Shown here: positions 53,272 to 64,000 of the stretch, in pieces | Layout: each line of letters opens with the position of its first letter | Position numbering within the stretch: the first letter of the stretch is position 1 | Origin: Oncomelania hupensis | Taxonomy: Eukaryota; Mollusca; Gastropoda; Littorinimorpha; Pomatiopsidae | DNA length: 64,000 bases | Reading direction: 5' to 3' | Assembly: GCA_036898135.1 (NCBI GenBank) | Contig: JBAHVR010000299.1 | Location: forward strand, 113,501 to 177,500 | Program-made: the position numbers and the translations under genes | The notes under the pieces: model-generated | What the model saw: only the letters and a program-made list of their open reading frames with translations | Database searches by the model: none | What the model was told of the DNA's origin: nothing

Positions 53272-53422
53272 CTCTTGCTTTTCTTTCTCTTTTTCTTTAT
53301 TTTTGAAACCAGTCAAACGAAATAAGAACCGGTAGGCTCTACCGGCTACTGATTTTTCAACCGGTATTTTTATTCTCAAACCAGTAAAATACCGGTAATT
53401 TCCTGTTAAATCCATCCCTGGT
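52690..53422 (-). repeat. Interspersed repeat with ACCGGT motifs, copy 2
   Basis: Inverted counterpart of 366-1085; it starts 44 bp upstream of the TM3-TM4 exon's acceptor side. A GGCTGGCT repeat (53177-53210) and (CT)n (53216-53267) lie inside. The terminal word GGATGGATTTAAC reads in the minus direction at its right end. Confidence 0.75.
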
Positions 53423-53927
53423 ACAATAAACAAGATTCGCCTGTCAACATCTGAGCCCACTGAAGGAGTGACCTCTCTGAAGGTCAGTTCTTTTTTCTAC
53501 TTTCTTGAAACTGTTTTACCATTATCACAACCTTTTCTTAAGGTACCAGTTTTATTGCAAGATGGCCACCCAAGTCATGTCAAGTCAACCATTCTTTATT
53601 TATTACTCACAATGGAGGATTCACACAGTACGATGCACTTTAGCAAATAAACAAAAAGTGTTAAATTAAAAAAAAACAACAGTAAAATTAATGAGTAATG
53701 CCATGGGCTTGATTAAAATCACAAGATAACTAAAACAGCATTTCCACATCAGTTATACATTATACTTTTTAATATGATCTCACACACCCACACAAACACG
53801 CACACACACATTCACACACACACACACACACATATACTTCTGTATCTTTCAGGTCTCTCACTACACACAAACACCCACATAAACAAACTTATAAAACAAA
53901 CTTCCTTTGACTGACGAACCACTCATG
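53423..53927. other. Gene-free stretch with CA repeat
   Basis: No coding signal; (CA)n at about 53780-53833. Confidence 0.6.
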
Positions 53928-54010
53928 CAAGGCAAGGCAAGGCAAGGCAAGGCAAGTTTATTCCAGAAAAAAACACCATTAATGGCACATGGACGTCGTT
54001 AAAATGATAT
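53928..54010 (-). repeat. LINE 3' end with (GCCTT)n tail
   Basis: On the minus strand ACGTCCATGTGCCATTAATG is followed by TTTTTCTGGAATAAACTTG and then repeated CCTTG units. A short terminal pentamer repeat after a TAAAC-type end is typical of a LINE/SINE 3' terminus. The family is not identified, and how far it extends to the right is unclear. Confidence 0.5.
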
Positions 54011-54243
54011 ATACACACATGCAAAATAATTAATTACATAACATTTTATTTTATTAAAAAACAAAAAATTAAAACTATTTATGTACACAAAGGGATTGCA
54101 GAAGGGTGTGGAGGGGGAGCGATTGAGAGGGGAAAAGAAGAAAAAATAAATTGATTGGGGATAGCAACTAGGATTTATAACTAACAATACAATTCAATCT
54201 AAACACATCAATGAAAAACTACGGAAATTGTTTTTGTTACACA

Positions 54244-55739
54244 TGTGACGGGGGTTCTATTGTTGCTGGGCTCTGCACAATGGACTGCTATTACCTCCTC
54301 GTCTTAGTCGATGGGGATAGCTAGTTATCTCCCTTTGACTTAACTTAATACATTAATTTGTTTAGCTTGGTCTGTGCTACAGAGATAGATAGAAAAATGG
54401 TAAAAGATCACTGTCACACTAGCTTTCACACGGCTATGAAACATATGTCGTCCAGCCACTTGATAACAATAAAAATCACGCATTTATTTCCTCTACTCTA
54501 TGCACGATCTCCGATGAACGAAACTAACTTAAAAGTTCAATTGTCAATGCGAATGGTTCGCTCGCTGATAGGTCTAGGCAGTTACTTTCTCATCATCGGG
54601 CACTGGATACTTTCTGCCCTAATGGTCAGATCTTGAAGAGTGGACTACTGTGGTCCTGTTTATACAGAGTTTGGTGCACTGAACTGCTGTGTACTTAGCT
54701 CAGTGTCCGAAGAGCTGTGTTGCGGTTGATTCCTTGACAAGCTGTGTTGTCTTGGAGTTTTCTCCCTGCGGTTAGACGGTTGGGCTATCTTTGCGCAATG
54801 CTGGAGATGCCTCGGCAGCCAACATTCAGCGACGACTTGGTTTTATTGTTCGCCAAGTTGGGCTCACGATATAACGCCTGCTCGTCTGTAACATATGAGA
54901 CGAAATTCTGCACAACCCTGTATAATAGGTATGTGTAGAGCGTCTCACTGAAAGCCAAAGTAGCCCTCAGTGATAGCTCCACATCTCTATACATAAGCGA
55001 CAAACATTCTGCTAAGTCTGTGGTCCACTGGAATCTCCACTCTAATTTCCTATACATATATAAATATAAATCGTGGCTAACTATACACATAAAGAAATAA
55101 TAATATTATAAACATTCTTGGGTACAGCCACTTGTCTGCAAGCATACATATAGGTTAAACAACAGTGGTTCTGTACGTCTTTCAACATGGCGTCGGCCGG
55201 TCGCCTCGTGGTCGGATTCTTCCACGTGTTCAGGCAAAGTCGGACTAACAATTCAATTCTATGCATAGCAAATTCCACAAACATTATTTCAACAATAATA
55301 TAAATACATCATGATGAAACAGAAGTATGTTCATTTACCTGTTTGACAATGTCAGGCCGTGGCTACTTGATTGAATTCGAATATTCAACAAGTACTGCTG
55401 TCTAATCTTCTCAGGAGAGAGATTTCTGCTTGAGTGTACTGTGTACTGCTCAGCGTTTCAAACTCGACTGACGTTCTATCTCTTAGCTGGAATCACCCAG
55501 AACTGGTTCTATATAACCTAGCTGTGTTCCCATTGGATGAAAACATCTAAGTGGCAGTAAATTTCGAAACACCATCGTAGGCTGCGATGATGTCACTTAC
55601 TGTGCTTGCATCCAGCTACAACTGTGTTACGCATGATCACTTCTGTCGTCTGCTAGAGACTAACAGTAACCTACTTCTCTACACTGACTAAACAAGCAAA
55701 AGCTTAAATTGTGCAGGGTAAACAGGTCCTCTTGTTACA
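54244..55739 (-). repeat. Solo LTR related to the Gypsy element's LTR
   Basis: 1496 bp with ends TGTGAC...GTTACA and a 5-bp duplication ACACA (54239-54243 and 55740-55744). It aligns along its length with the LTR at 6496-8029 (for example TTTCACACGGCTATGAA, CAGCCACTTGATAACA, CTCATTCTGCTA-type words) but is clearly diverged. It is a second subfamily. No internal region is present, as after LTR-LTR recombination. Confidence 0.88.
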
Positions 55740-55945
55740 ACACACAACCTGTAAATATCAGAACTAGGTTAATTTTTGGCATGGAATAACAACGTTACAA
55801 TTGTTTAATTATTAATTTTTGACAGGGGATAAAAACGTTACAATTGTTTAATAATTAATTTCATTAGCCTTACAAGCTTTAATAATACTGACTTTTTATT
55901 AGATGACAATAATTCTTGAAAGTTGATGGCATTGGGATATCTATA

Positions 55946-56404
55946 TTAATATGATTTTAATAATTCTCTTCTCGAGTTACAAAAATGTGAACACAAAAAT
56001 AAATAATGAAACTCGTCACCAAGATCGCCACTATTACATTTTGGACAAACACGTTCGTGTCTAGGAATGTTAAAATATCTGCCTCTCTGCACTGGCATTC
56101 TGTGGTTAAGTGTCCTAAACTTTACCACAGATATTGCAAGATTTGTTGGTAGAACATGCAAATATTTTTCAAATTCAAAATGTAGCTTAAACATTCGATA
56201 ATTATAGTAAAATTCAATATTGTTTATTTCCCCGAACCAGCCTTGAATAAACTGATCATGTAGGCGTTGTTTAAATGTGCACTTAAAACCTGAAGCAGAA
56301 GGCAAAATATTGGATAACCCCTGATTTAACCAAAGATTACCAAGTCCTAGATTATTTAACTCTTTCCGCACAGAATCGAGGAATGAAGATTTATAACTGT
56401 GCAT
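55946..56404 (-). pseudogene. LINE C-terminal fragment
   Basis: The frame carries FEKYLHVLPTNLAISVVKF, RTLNHRMPVQRGRYFNIP, RHERVCPKCNSGDLGDE and FHYLFLCSHFCNSRRELL. The pattern RGRY-x-IPR-x-ER-x-CPKCN followed by DEFHYLFLC is the usual C-terminal Cys/His region of non-LTR ORF2 proteins in marine invertebrates. No RT core remains. It differs from the Tx1-type tail at 10926-12047. Confidence 0.8.
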
Positions 56405-58410
56405 GCCTATGAGTCATGTGTGACCAAGATATAATTAGATAAGTTTTGAAATTATTTATGGGCTATTGATCTATAGAGAGAGAGAGAGAGTCTGTGTTAT
56501 TTGTGATATCATGTACTTTCTTAGCGTGTAAAGTGTCCTCCGTTTATCTGTCATCTTTACCTCCCCACTGCATGTTGCTTCTCCTTTCTATCGTTTTCTT
56601 TTGTTTGGTTTTATTGATTTTGACTGACAAGACGTATCATCACCTCATTGGCCAACCCGACGCATCCTTTTGGTTTTATGACTGGACTGTTCATTTATTT
56701 CCTTTCATTTGTTTTTTGGTGCCTGTCTTTCTTGCTCCTCTGTGTTTCTTGTGATTCTTCTCTTTGTGCTTGTCGCGTTTCTCCCCCCTCTCTCTCACCC
56801 TCTCTCCGGATCTATTGCTCTCTCAAGTCAGTGGCAAAAGCGTGCCGAGTTTTGATATGGGTTTGAATATTAGTGGTGAACTGTGTTTCGTTTGTAAATA
56901 TTGTTTGCGTATTTTTTCTCATGAGATCGGGATTATGACGCACGACTGGTTTTGGTAGTAACGCATATATAAGTTTGTGTCAACTTTTTTCTGGTTAGTT
57001 AGATTGCTGGGTCTGAGAGAAGGTTGCGTCGTTTTTAGTTTATATGATATAAAAGTTGTGCTCACCTGTTTTGAAAGATAGAGTTTAAATGTGATGTTCA
57101 CCATTTGTAGAGTTTTGTGGAAAGCTTTTATTTTACCTGCCTTTGGTACCAGACGTTATTGTCGCCTTTTGGATCTGTGTGGTTTCCAAACGTCTTACAG
57201 CGGTCATAAGGTACTTATAGTTATTTTGCGTTTTGCTTATGTTTTTGTTGTTTTGTGCAAATGATTATGACCTTTATGATTTTCTCGTTTTAGTGACTCA
57301 TTTGATGCCTTTTCTACAAATTAATTTGATTCTGATGTTCTTTAAGCTTTTGATTTAATAGAATTCGTTTTGCTTGGAACCCGGTCTGCTTTGTCAGAAG
57401 AATTATTGAGGTGAACACTTTGTTCAGGATTTGTAAATAAGGACAAGTCAAGTTTATTTGTTTTTAGCTTGTGGTCAGTCATAATGCGCTGATTATGCTG
57501 AACGTCTTGGCTTGATTAAAGCTAATTGTCTTTACACTTTGTCGGACTAAGTTTTGACGAAGAAGATAACTGTTTTGGTCTTTAATGAAGATAACGTTTT
57601 TTGTCTAATTATCGGCCTTATTTGAAATGTTAACCCACTTGGGTATTTATACAGTTTTTTCCCTAAAGCTTTGTTGCTTTGTCTATGCCAAGGTAGATAG
57701 CTACGTTTTGGGACTTCAGGTGTATTTCCTAGAATATGTTGTTAAATGTTTACGTATGTTAATTCATTTATAAATGTTTTACTGAGCCGAATTGTTTGTA
57801 TTAATGAATTGACTAATGTTAGATGAGCATAGTCAAATTGTCTTGCGCCAATTGTTTTTGAGGCTTGAAAGAATAAACGTAGCCTAATCGTCGTGTAAGT
57901 TAAAGGAACATAAAGCGTTCGTTCCTTCGTTTGTTCTGGCTTGGTTCCACGTAACCTTAGCTAAATTGTCTTCTTTAAAATCAGCTAAAGTATTTTCTTT
58001 AAATTAAATTATTGCTGTTGGTTTCATTATCATCCAAATTATCCTCCGGTATGTGTATTCTTTCCGTCTCATTGCTTTGATTGTATCTTGCGTGAATAAG
58101 GGTTTTGATACATTGTTTGATACACTTGCTAATGTTTCTTGTGTTTATGTTTCTTTCTTTTCGCAGTATTTTACCACACATCGTCTGGCACAAGTAGTTC
58201 ATAGTCACGTATACAGAAATTAGTTGTCCCCATACTGATATGTACACACACATACGTATTATTATATGAATCGTCTGACATTTTTCGTGAATGTTCTTTG
58301 ACTATGAATAAAGGAACTCTATGCTACTTCTGTGTTTCGTGTGCGTCATTACTTGACCAGGCCCTAAATTAATACGAGGCGTTTGACGAGCGAATGGAAA
58401 TAACCTTATC
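56405..58410. other. T-rich gene-free stretch of about 2 kb
   Basis: Only short frames without family character. A word GAATAAAGGAACTCTATG at about 58305 contains AATAAA followed by TGTGTTTCGTGTGCG, reminiscent of a transcript or LTR end in plus orientation, but no matching partner is in the window. Confidence 0.4.
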
Positions 58411-58866
58411 TAAATGGCGGCGATTACAATAACCTTTATGCAATCAATATGAAACAAAAAAAGTGTACATAACGCTGGACAATTTATTACTGCTATCAGG
58501 GTGGACACGCTTAATATACCAATGCAGACTCAATAAATCATCTCCACTCGTTATAACAACATTGAATATAACAATTAGGGAACAAACATTCATTTCCTGA
58601 CACGCGCGTCTCTCACACACGCATAATAGCTCAAAAGCAGCATTTTTCAAAGTGTTCATTTTCGAGGGGACTGATCTGTCTGGGGGTGCATGTTACAGAA
58701 ACAAGATTAAATCAAGGGGCGACTGGCTTTTTCAGTACCACTGTTCTGCCCTGAACCTAACTGCTAGTATTATTGGATTAATTGCGCTGCTGTAGTGGGG
58801 CTGGGTCCATTTGGGTAACAGAAAAATATAAACACAACTCTGTCAGTGTACACCATTGTCTTCGAG

Positions 58867-58867
<1 letters not shown>

Positions 58868-58925
<58 letters not shown>
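58868..58925. repeat. (CT)n microsatellite
   Basis: About 28 CT units. Confidence 0.95.
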
Positions 58926-58928
<3 letters not shown>

Positions 58929-59097
58929 CCGTGATTCCCAGAAATGTAGCTAGGTATAGGAACAATGTTTCAAATAGTTGTCTTGTACTTTCAGTTTCCT
59001 TCCTCGTGTATCATGATTGATATTAATATGACCTAGGTCAACAACGTGCACTGTTTGGGCTAACTATCTAGATATTTTGTTCTTTCATTTTTCATCA

Positions 59098-59215
59098 CTG
59101 CAGTCCTTCTCCTCTTCCTCATCATCCTCCTCATCCTCCTCCTCCTCATCATCATCAGCGTGAACGTCGGGATGATGATCCTTCTCCTCCTCCTCATCGT
59201 CATCATTATCATTCC

Positions 59216-59301
<86 letters not shown>

Positions 59302-59302
59302 A
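59098..59302. repeat. (CTC/CAT)n microsatellite
   Basis: CTCCTC/CATCAT-rich segment grading to pure (CAT)n at about 59215-59300; the poly-Met and poly-Ile frames are artefacts. Confidence 0.93.
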
Positions 59303-59379
59303 TTGTTATTCCGCCCCTCGTTATTATTTTTGTTTTGCATTGCCGGAGGTTTTATGCGAAGTGTTTTAAATAAATTCGG

Positions 59380-59975
59380 TGCGTAACTTCACATATATAG
59401 GAGCCATTGTTTCAGACAATGGGTCCCGACAGGAAATAATCTCCAGGATCGCACAAACAACTGCTGCCCTGACAAGGTTGAAGCCCATTTGGAAAGACAG
59501 GGCAATCAGTCTACATTCCAAGGTAAGGCTGCTGCGCTCCCTTGTCATCTCCATCTTCCTATACGATTGCGAAACATGAACTTCACAGCATACCAACAAC
59601 GAACAAAACAAAGCATGGAGATGAGGTGCTACAGAAAACTTCTTGGCATTTCCTATACCCAGCACACCACCAACGACGAAGTCCGACAAGGCCATCACAT
59701 AAGCATTGGACAACACGATGACTAGCTCACAGTGGTGAAGAAAGGGAAACTCCAATGGTATGGCACGTCATCAGAGCATCAGGCCTTGCAAAGACCATCC
59801 TGCAAGGCACGGTGCAAGAAGGCAGAATAAGGAGACAGAAAAAGAGGTGGGAGGACAACATTCGAGAAAGGAATGGCATGACACTGAGGGTTGCTGAGGA
59901 AAGAGTCAGATGGATTAAAACTTAATCTGTGGTTCCCCAACGACTTTAGAGTTACGAGATAGGATAGGATAAGAT
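59380..59975 (+). pseudogene. RTE-like LINE fragment C, 5'-truncated
   Basis: Plus-strand frames give NFTYIGAIVSDNGSRQEI, SRIAQTTAALTRLKPIW and then, in another frame, EMRCYRKLLGISYTQHT. It ends GTTACGAGATAGGATAGGAT, the (ATAGG)n tail. It belongs to the same family as fragments A, B, D and E. Confidence 0.85.
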
Positions 59976-60365
59976 ATGTTTTAAATAAATAAATAAATAA
60001 CAAATTACATTTTTTAAAATAAATAAATTAAACAAATAGATAGAAAGATAAATAAATAGAAAAAATTAATGAATACAATAAACATAAATAAATGGTGGAG
60101 ATATTCTAAATAACTAACTAAATTAATTAATAAATTTGTAAAAAAAAAATACAATGAACAGAAACATAGAAATATGCTGAACGGAAGTTGGCTGTCGCTT
60201 AGGCTCGCCGAGTGAATAAATGAATGAAGAAACGAATAAACAACTGAGTAAAGAAAGAAATAAATAAACCAATAATACAAATAAAAGCAATAAATAAAAT
60301 AAAATAATAAATAAATAATAACTGCGGAGATACGCTGAATGGAAGTAGGCTAGCTGTGACCTCAA
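59976..60365. repeat. AAATA-rich low-complexity stretch
   Basis: Repeated AAATAAATA-type units in which the word CGAGTGAATAAATGAATG occurs; no gene. Confidence 0.75.
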
Positions 60366-60900
60366 CCCTGTGGAGGAAAAAAAAAGGTTTGAAGGGAAAC
60401 AAAACTTTTTTTTTTCTATTTGCGGGCAGCTTACGCGCCTCAGCGGTGACCTGCAAACGGCGCAGCTGAGACCAGCCGAGCCTTTCTCTTACATAGTCCT
60501 CTCCACTAATGGAGAGGTCCTCAGCGAGGATCTGCTACGCTGGGTGCGATGGCCGGCTGACCCTCGGGGGGGGGGGGGGGGGACAGCGACGAAAGGTGTA
60601 ATCCAGGCATTAGCCGTGGCGTAGTGGGTAAGAGGCCGCTTTACATGCAGCGTGGCAAGGGGTCACGATGGCTCCCGGGGATTACCTTGCACGGCTATAG
60701 CGCCGGAACTAATAATCTAGATCGAATTTGTTTGGGGCCGCGGAAGATGCTTTCAAAAAAATTTATTTATTTATTTGTTGTTTTTTTTGTTACGGAAGTC
60801 GACTTGATGTAGTTATTTATTTAGATAATGTTCCAACTCCCCGAAACCCCAACACTCTCTCACCCCCCCTCCCCTTGCACCCTACCCTTCTTCATCCCCC
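60366..60900. other. Gene-free stretch with poly(G) and a tRNA-like segment
   Basis: A run of about 17 G lies at 60566-60582. At 60612-60690 TAGCCGTGGCGTAGTGGGTAA contains an A-box match, but no B box was found at the right distance. This may be an eroded SINE head. Confidence 0.4.
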
Positions 60901-60904
60901 TATC

Positions 60905-61180
60905 ACTATCCTATCCCATAACTCGGAGGTCGTAGGGGCACCACAGATGATTGTTTAACCAGCGTACTCCATCTTTCCCTGTCCTCAGCCACACCCTGAA
61001 TGTTTCACTCAGTGTCAAACCAGTCCATTCTCGAATGTTGTCCTCCCACCCCGTTTTCGGTCTCCCTCTTCTTCTACCTCCTTGCACTGTGCCTTGCAGG
61101 ATGGCCTTTGCAGGACCTGATGTTCTGGTGACGTGGCCATACCATCGGAGTTTACGTTTTTTCACCACCCTCTATTAAAA
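60905..61180 (-). pseudogene. RTE-like LINE fragment D, 5'-truncated
   Basis: The frame reads VKKRKLRWYGHVTRTSG, then GGRRRGRPKTGWEDNI and REWTGLTLSE. The tail on the plus strand is CTATCCTATCCC at about 60906-60917. Confidence 0.83.
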
Positions 61181-61199
61181 AAAAAAAGAAGAAAAAAAT

Positions 61200-61884
61200 A
61201 CCAGAAATTTACATTAGCGTCACGATTCGTCAAAATGAGGAAAATTCTGCATTTTCACTCCGCCAAGTTTTCTAACTAATGCAAATGAGAAGGTCGTGAC
61301 CTTCCGGAAGCGCAAAAGTTATGACGTAGACTGGGGGGGTTTCCTACGAAAAAGAACTATGAACCAAGCTTCTGTGCTTCCTACAGTTCTCTGTTTACAT
61401 CATCATATGCACTGAATGGGATGTTATGGAACACACAAGACAAAAAAATATATTTTGGCACTTTTTACCTTTTGTTTCTTTACACACAAAAATGCCGTCA
61501 CATAATCACAGAGATGAGCGATTTCATTTTAGTACTCTTATTAGCATATGTGCATCGAAAATCATTCGAAAAAAAAAAGAGAACTTTAGTTCGACCAGGG
61601 AAACTTGGCTCGTAGTGATCCCTTTTGTTTGCGGTTATGCAATCGGAAAATCCTTGCGAACTTTTCTTCGTGCCTGCGGTTCTGAAGCGGCAGCGCCTTT
61701 TGTGGCAGACGAAATTTTGTTCGTCCTTAGCCCGGGGAGGTAAATGCCATCAATTTGCGGAGGTTGTTTTCCTCAAAAACGCACGAGTTTAGATTTGGTT
61801 CATTACGGGCTAAAACAGACACTTTTCCCAACGAAAGTTTAATTGAAGTTTAGGATAGAGCATTGAGAATGTTTTGTTCTCCTT

Positions 61885-61928
<44 letters not shown>

Positions 61929-62570
61929 ACCAAAAAAAAATTATAGAGTTTTTATAGCCCCAACTTGTGTTCATTACCTGCGCTAGTCTACCAAGTAGCC
62001 AGTTTAGGCCTACGAACTTAGTAGTATAGGGCTCATCTAAAACAAAGGGCTGTTCGTGCAGATTCATAAGAATACACCAGAAAAGTGATTTTACAGCTTT
62101 ACCATGCCCATAGGAGACACTTGAAACCTAGACATAATGCAAAACTTGTGTTGAAAATCTCATTCGGAACCACAAACTCCTCCGCCATTTTACATCTGAA
62201 AGCAAAAGCAGCGCAAAAACAGCACCCTTGTTTCGCCTATTTTAATGAATCAACAACAACAACAACAACAAAAGATGAGATAATAGAGTCAAAGCATTTA
62301 TTCAAGCTTACGTTTATAACAATGGACCCGAAAGATTCAAAACATACCCGAAACTTACATGAGAATCACGATTCATCAAAATGATGAAAATTCCGCATTT
62401 TCACTCAGCGAAGTTTTCTGCGTGATGCAAATGAGGAGGTCGTGACCTTCCGGAAGCGGAAAAGTTATGACGTAGACGGGAGGAAAAGGGAGGGGGGAGA
62501 TTTCCTACGAAAAAGATCTACGAACCAAGTTTCTGTGCTTTCTATAGCTCTCTAATATGATCATTGATGA
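61200..62570. repeat. Direct-repeat pair of about 210 bp flanking 0.95 kb
   Basis: 61205-61400 and 62350-62560 share GAAAATTC-GCATTTTCACTC, GTCGTGACCTTCCGGAAGCG, AAAGTTATGACGTAGAC and TTTCCTACGAAAAAGA in direct order. Between them are an (AAC)n array (61887-61927) and no protein-like frame. It could be an LTR-type or tandem-duplicated element; no termini were defined. Confidence 0.65.
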
Positions 62571-62868
62571 TCGCTTCACATATGTCTATTCACAATAATG
62601 AACTCCGATTTTGGCATGTCGTAATCGCGAGTTTTTATGTTAGCATTTATGATTTACACAAATACTGACAATTACCTCCCGAAAGAATGTTTGGGACCCT
62701 AACTCGGCGCGTTCAAAAAGATTTCACTGTAATTTCTTCAGACTTAGACACGATGGAAAAAATCTTTTGGATAATAATAACTGCAACATGACGAACACTT
62801 TGAGATAATTATGAATGAGAAAAACGATGTGCGAATCGACCTACTCAACACCCTTAACCTATCCTATC
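62571..62868. other. Gene-free stretch
   Basis: No feature recognised; it ends in CCTATCCTATC, a (TATCC)n remnant of the RTE tail at 63616. Confidence 0.55.
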
Positions 62869-63615
62869 TATGGCGGCTTACTAGCGCCAAAACCTGATAA
62901 TTACAATTATCATGTGATAATTACAAATATCATGGGATAATTACAATTATCAAGAGATAATTACAATTATCATTGAAAAATTACAAATATGTTCGTGTGA
63001 TCATGTTTAATTTTCAGTTTTGGCTCTATCAATCCGCCTAAAAATGCGCCAAAACCGAAAATTGTAATTATCACATAATAATTACAATTTTCACTTGATA
63101 ATTATAATTTTCACTTGATAATTATAATTTTCACGTGATCATGCTTAATTCTGGTAAGGCGGATTACTAGCGTCAAAACCTGCAAAACTTACATGTATCA
63201 GTGATAATTGTAATTAACACGTGTTCTGTGTAAATCACAGAGATACCGGTAATTCACAGTGTTAATTACTAATTTTCAGTTTTGGCGGCGCTTTACTAGG
63301 GCCAAAACCCCAGGTGTGCTGGGAACAGTGCGGCTGCCGCGCATGCGCAATGCGCACGCTCATCTTGATATTTATAATTTTCAGTGATAATTGTAATTAT
63401 CGCTTGATAATTGTAATTATCTCTTGATAATTGTAATTATCTCATGATATTTGTAATTATCAGGTTTTGGCGCTAGAAAAGCGTGGCAAATACTGATAAT
63501 TATTAATTAACACTGCGGATTACCGATATCTCTGTAAATTACACAGAACACGTGATAATTTCAATTATCTCGTGATAATGGTAACTCTCGGTTTTGGCGC
63601 TAGTAGGCCGTCATA
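62869..63615. mobile_element. TIR element built from near-palindromic GATAATT units
   Basis: The left end TATGGCGGCTTACTAGCGCC and the right end read in reverse (TATGACGGCCTACTAGCGCC) both continue AAAACC, giving a TIR of about 26 bp. The interior has about twenty GATAATTACAATTATC-like units, plus internal TIR-like words at about 63040, 63156, 63284 and 63463. Both flanks are CCTATCC repeats, so it inserted in the (TATCC)n tail of an RTE fragment. No protein is encoded. A partial copy is at 20207-21875. Confidence 0.82.
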
Positions 63616-63690
63616 CCTATCCTACCCCGTAACTCGAAGGTCGTAGAGGCACCACAGATGATCGTTTAACCAGCGCACTCCCTTAACAAC
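63616..63690 (-). repeat. RTE-like LINE fragment E, 3' end only
   Basis: CCTATCCTACCCCGTAACTC then GGTCGTAGAGGCACCACAGA and GATCGTTTAACCAGCG match the 3' ends of fragments A, B and D. It is about 70 bp long, separated from the rest of its tail by the TIR element. Confidence 0.8.
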
Positions 63691-64000
63691 AGGCGTAAAG
63701 TACAGACAAAAACATCGATAAGCGCAGAAAACATTCGTAATCATAACTGAACTAATCTGTTCTTAATACGCTGCCGATTCTTATCTGTAACAACAGCCAG
63801 CATACCTTCAAACCGCTATCGCCTTCTGGGTAAAGAATCGTGCGGGAGAACCGCCTGGGTACGTATACTGGCCGTAACGTGTCTCCACCGTGGGAAGAGA
63901 GTAGACCAGACAGAGTGTAGACCAGACAGAGGGACAGGGTAGACTAGACTGATGGTAGACCAGACAATGTAGAAACGACAGAGTATAGACTAGTCAGAAT
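63691..64000. other. Right edge: gene-free, with a degenerate tandem repeat
   Basis: 63895-63990 consists of degenerate GTAGACCAGACAGAG units. No TM1-TM2 receptor exon was recognised on the minus strand here. Confidence 0.55.

Noticed and set aside
60612..60700. tRNA gene candidate
   Set aside because: An A-box match exists, but no B box or cloverleaf could be formed; at most an eroded SINE head.
63785..63890. Possible minus-strand exon ending in AAG|GTATGC (GDTLRPVYVPRRF...)
   Set aside because: No acceptor and no family resemblance; not TM1 or TM2 of the receptor, and the neighbouring sequence is a degenerate tandem repeat.
1..64000. CRISPR arrays, operons, rRNA genes
   Set aside because: Tandem repeats here are microsatellites or minisatellites without unique spacers; no prokaryotic gene organisation or rRNA sequence was recognised.

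Overview
This is a repeat-dense eukaryotic window: two split host genes sit in a matrix of transposable elements and long microsatellites. There is no prokaryotic gene organisation. Introns with GT-AG borders, tRNA-derived SINEs, RTE/Tx1/I-type LINEs, long-LTR Gypsy elements and a peptide-type class A GPCR point to a protostome, most plausibly a mollusc (inference; no species marker is visible).

Host gene 1 (+ strand, 4.4-5.7 kb) is the 3' end of a gene whose family I do not recognise. Three exons (4407-4490, 4578-4714, 5294-5737) have matching splice phases and end in a TGA. Its 5' exons lie in or beyond the repeat-filled first 4.4 kb. Host gene 2 (- strand, 30.5-52.65 kb) is a rhodopsin-family neuropeptide GPCR resembling FMRFamide receptors. 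Five phase-compatible exons carry TM3-TM4, TM5, TM6, TM7/helix 8 and the cytoplasmic tail. The exon(s) for the N-terminus and TM1-TM2 were not found and probably lie beyond the right edge. The 13.5-kb TM5-TM6 intron is packed with retroelements, including an apparently full-length I-type LINE (42614-50229) with two long open ORFs and a 12-bp target-site duplication.

Between the genes: 6496-18617 is a young Gypsy retrotransposon on the - strand. Its two 1.5-kb LTRs are nearly identical. It inserted in a CT repeat, and its upstream LTR was then split by a Tx1-type LINE (10890-13004) and by a TIR element (14040-18395) that itself holds a broken RTE LINE. Its protein order is gag fragment - integrase - RNase H, with protease and RT missing. 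From 18.6 to 30.4 kb there are three SINE families, a pogo/Tigger-like element, a long-TIR element, inverted AT-rich repeats and a roughly 580-bp repeat family with a fixed 5' end.

Right of the GPCR (52.7-64 kb) I see only repeats: a solo LTR related to the Gypsy LTRs, LINE fragments, RTE tails with (ATAGG)n ends, and a TIR element made of near-palindromic GATAATT units. I found no canonical tRNA, rRNA, CRISPR or operon structure.
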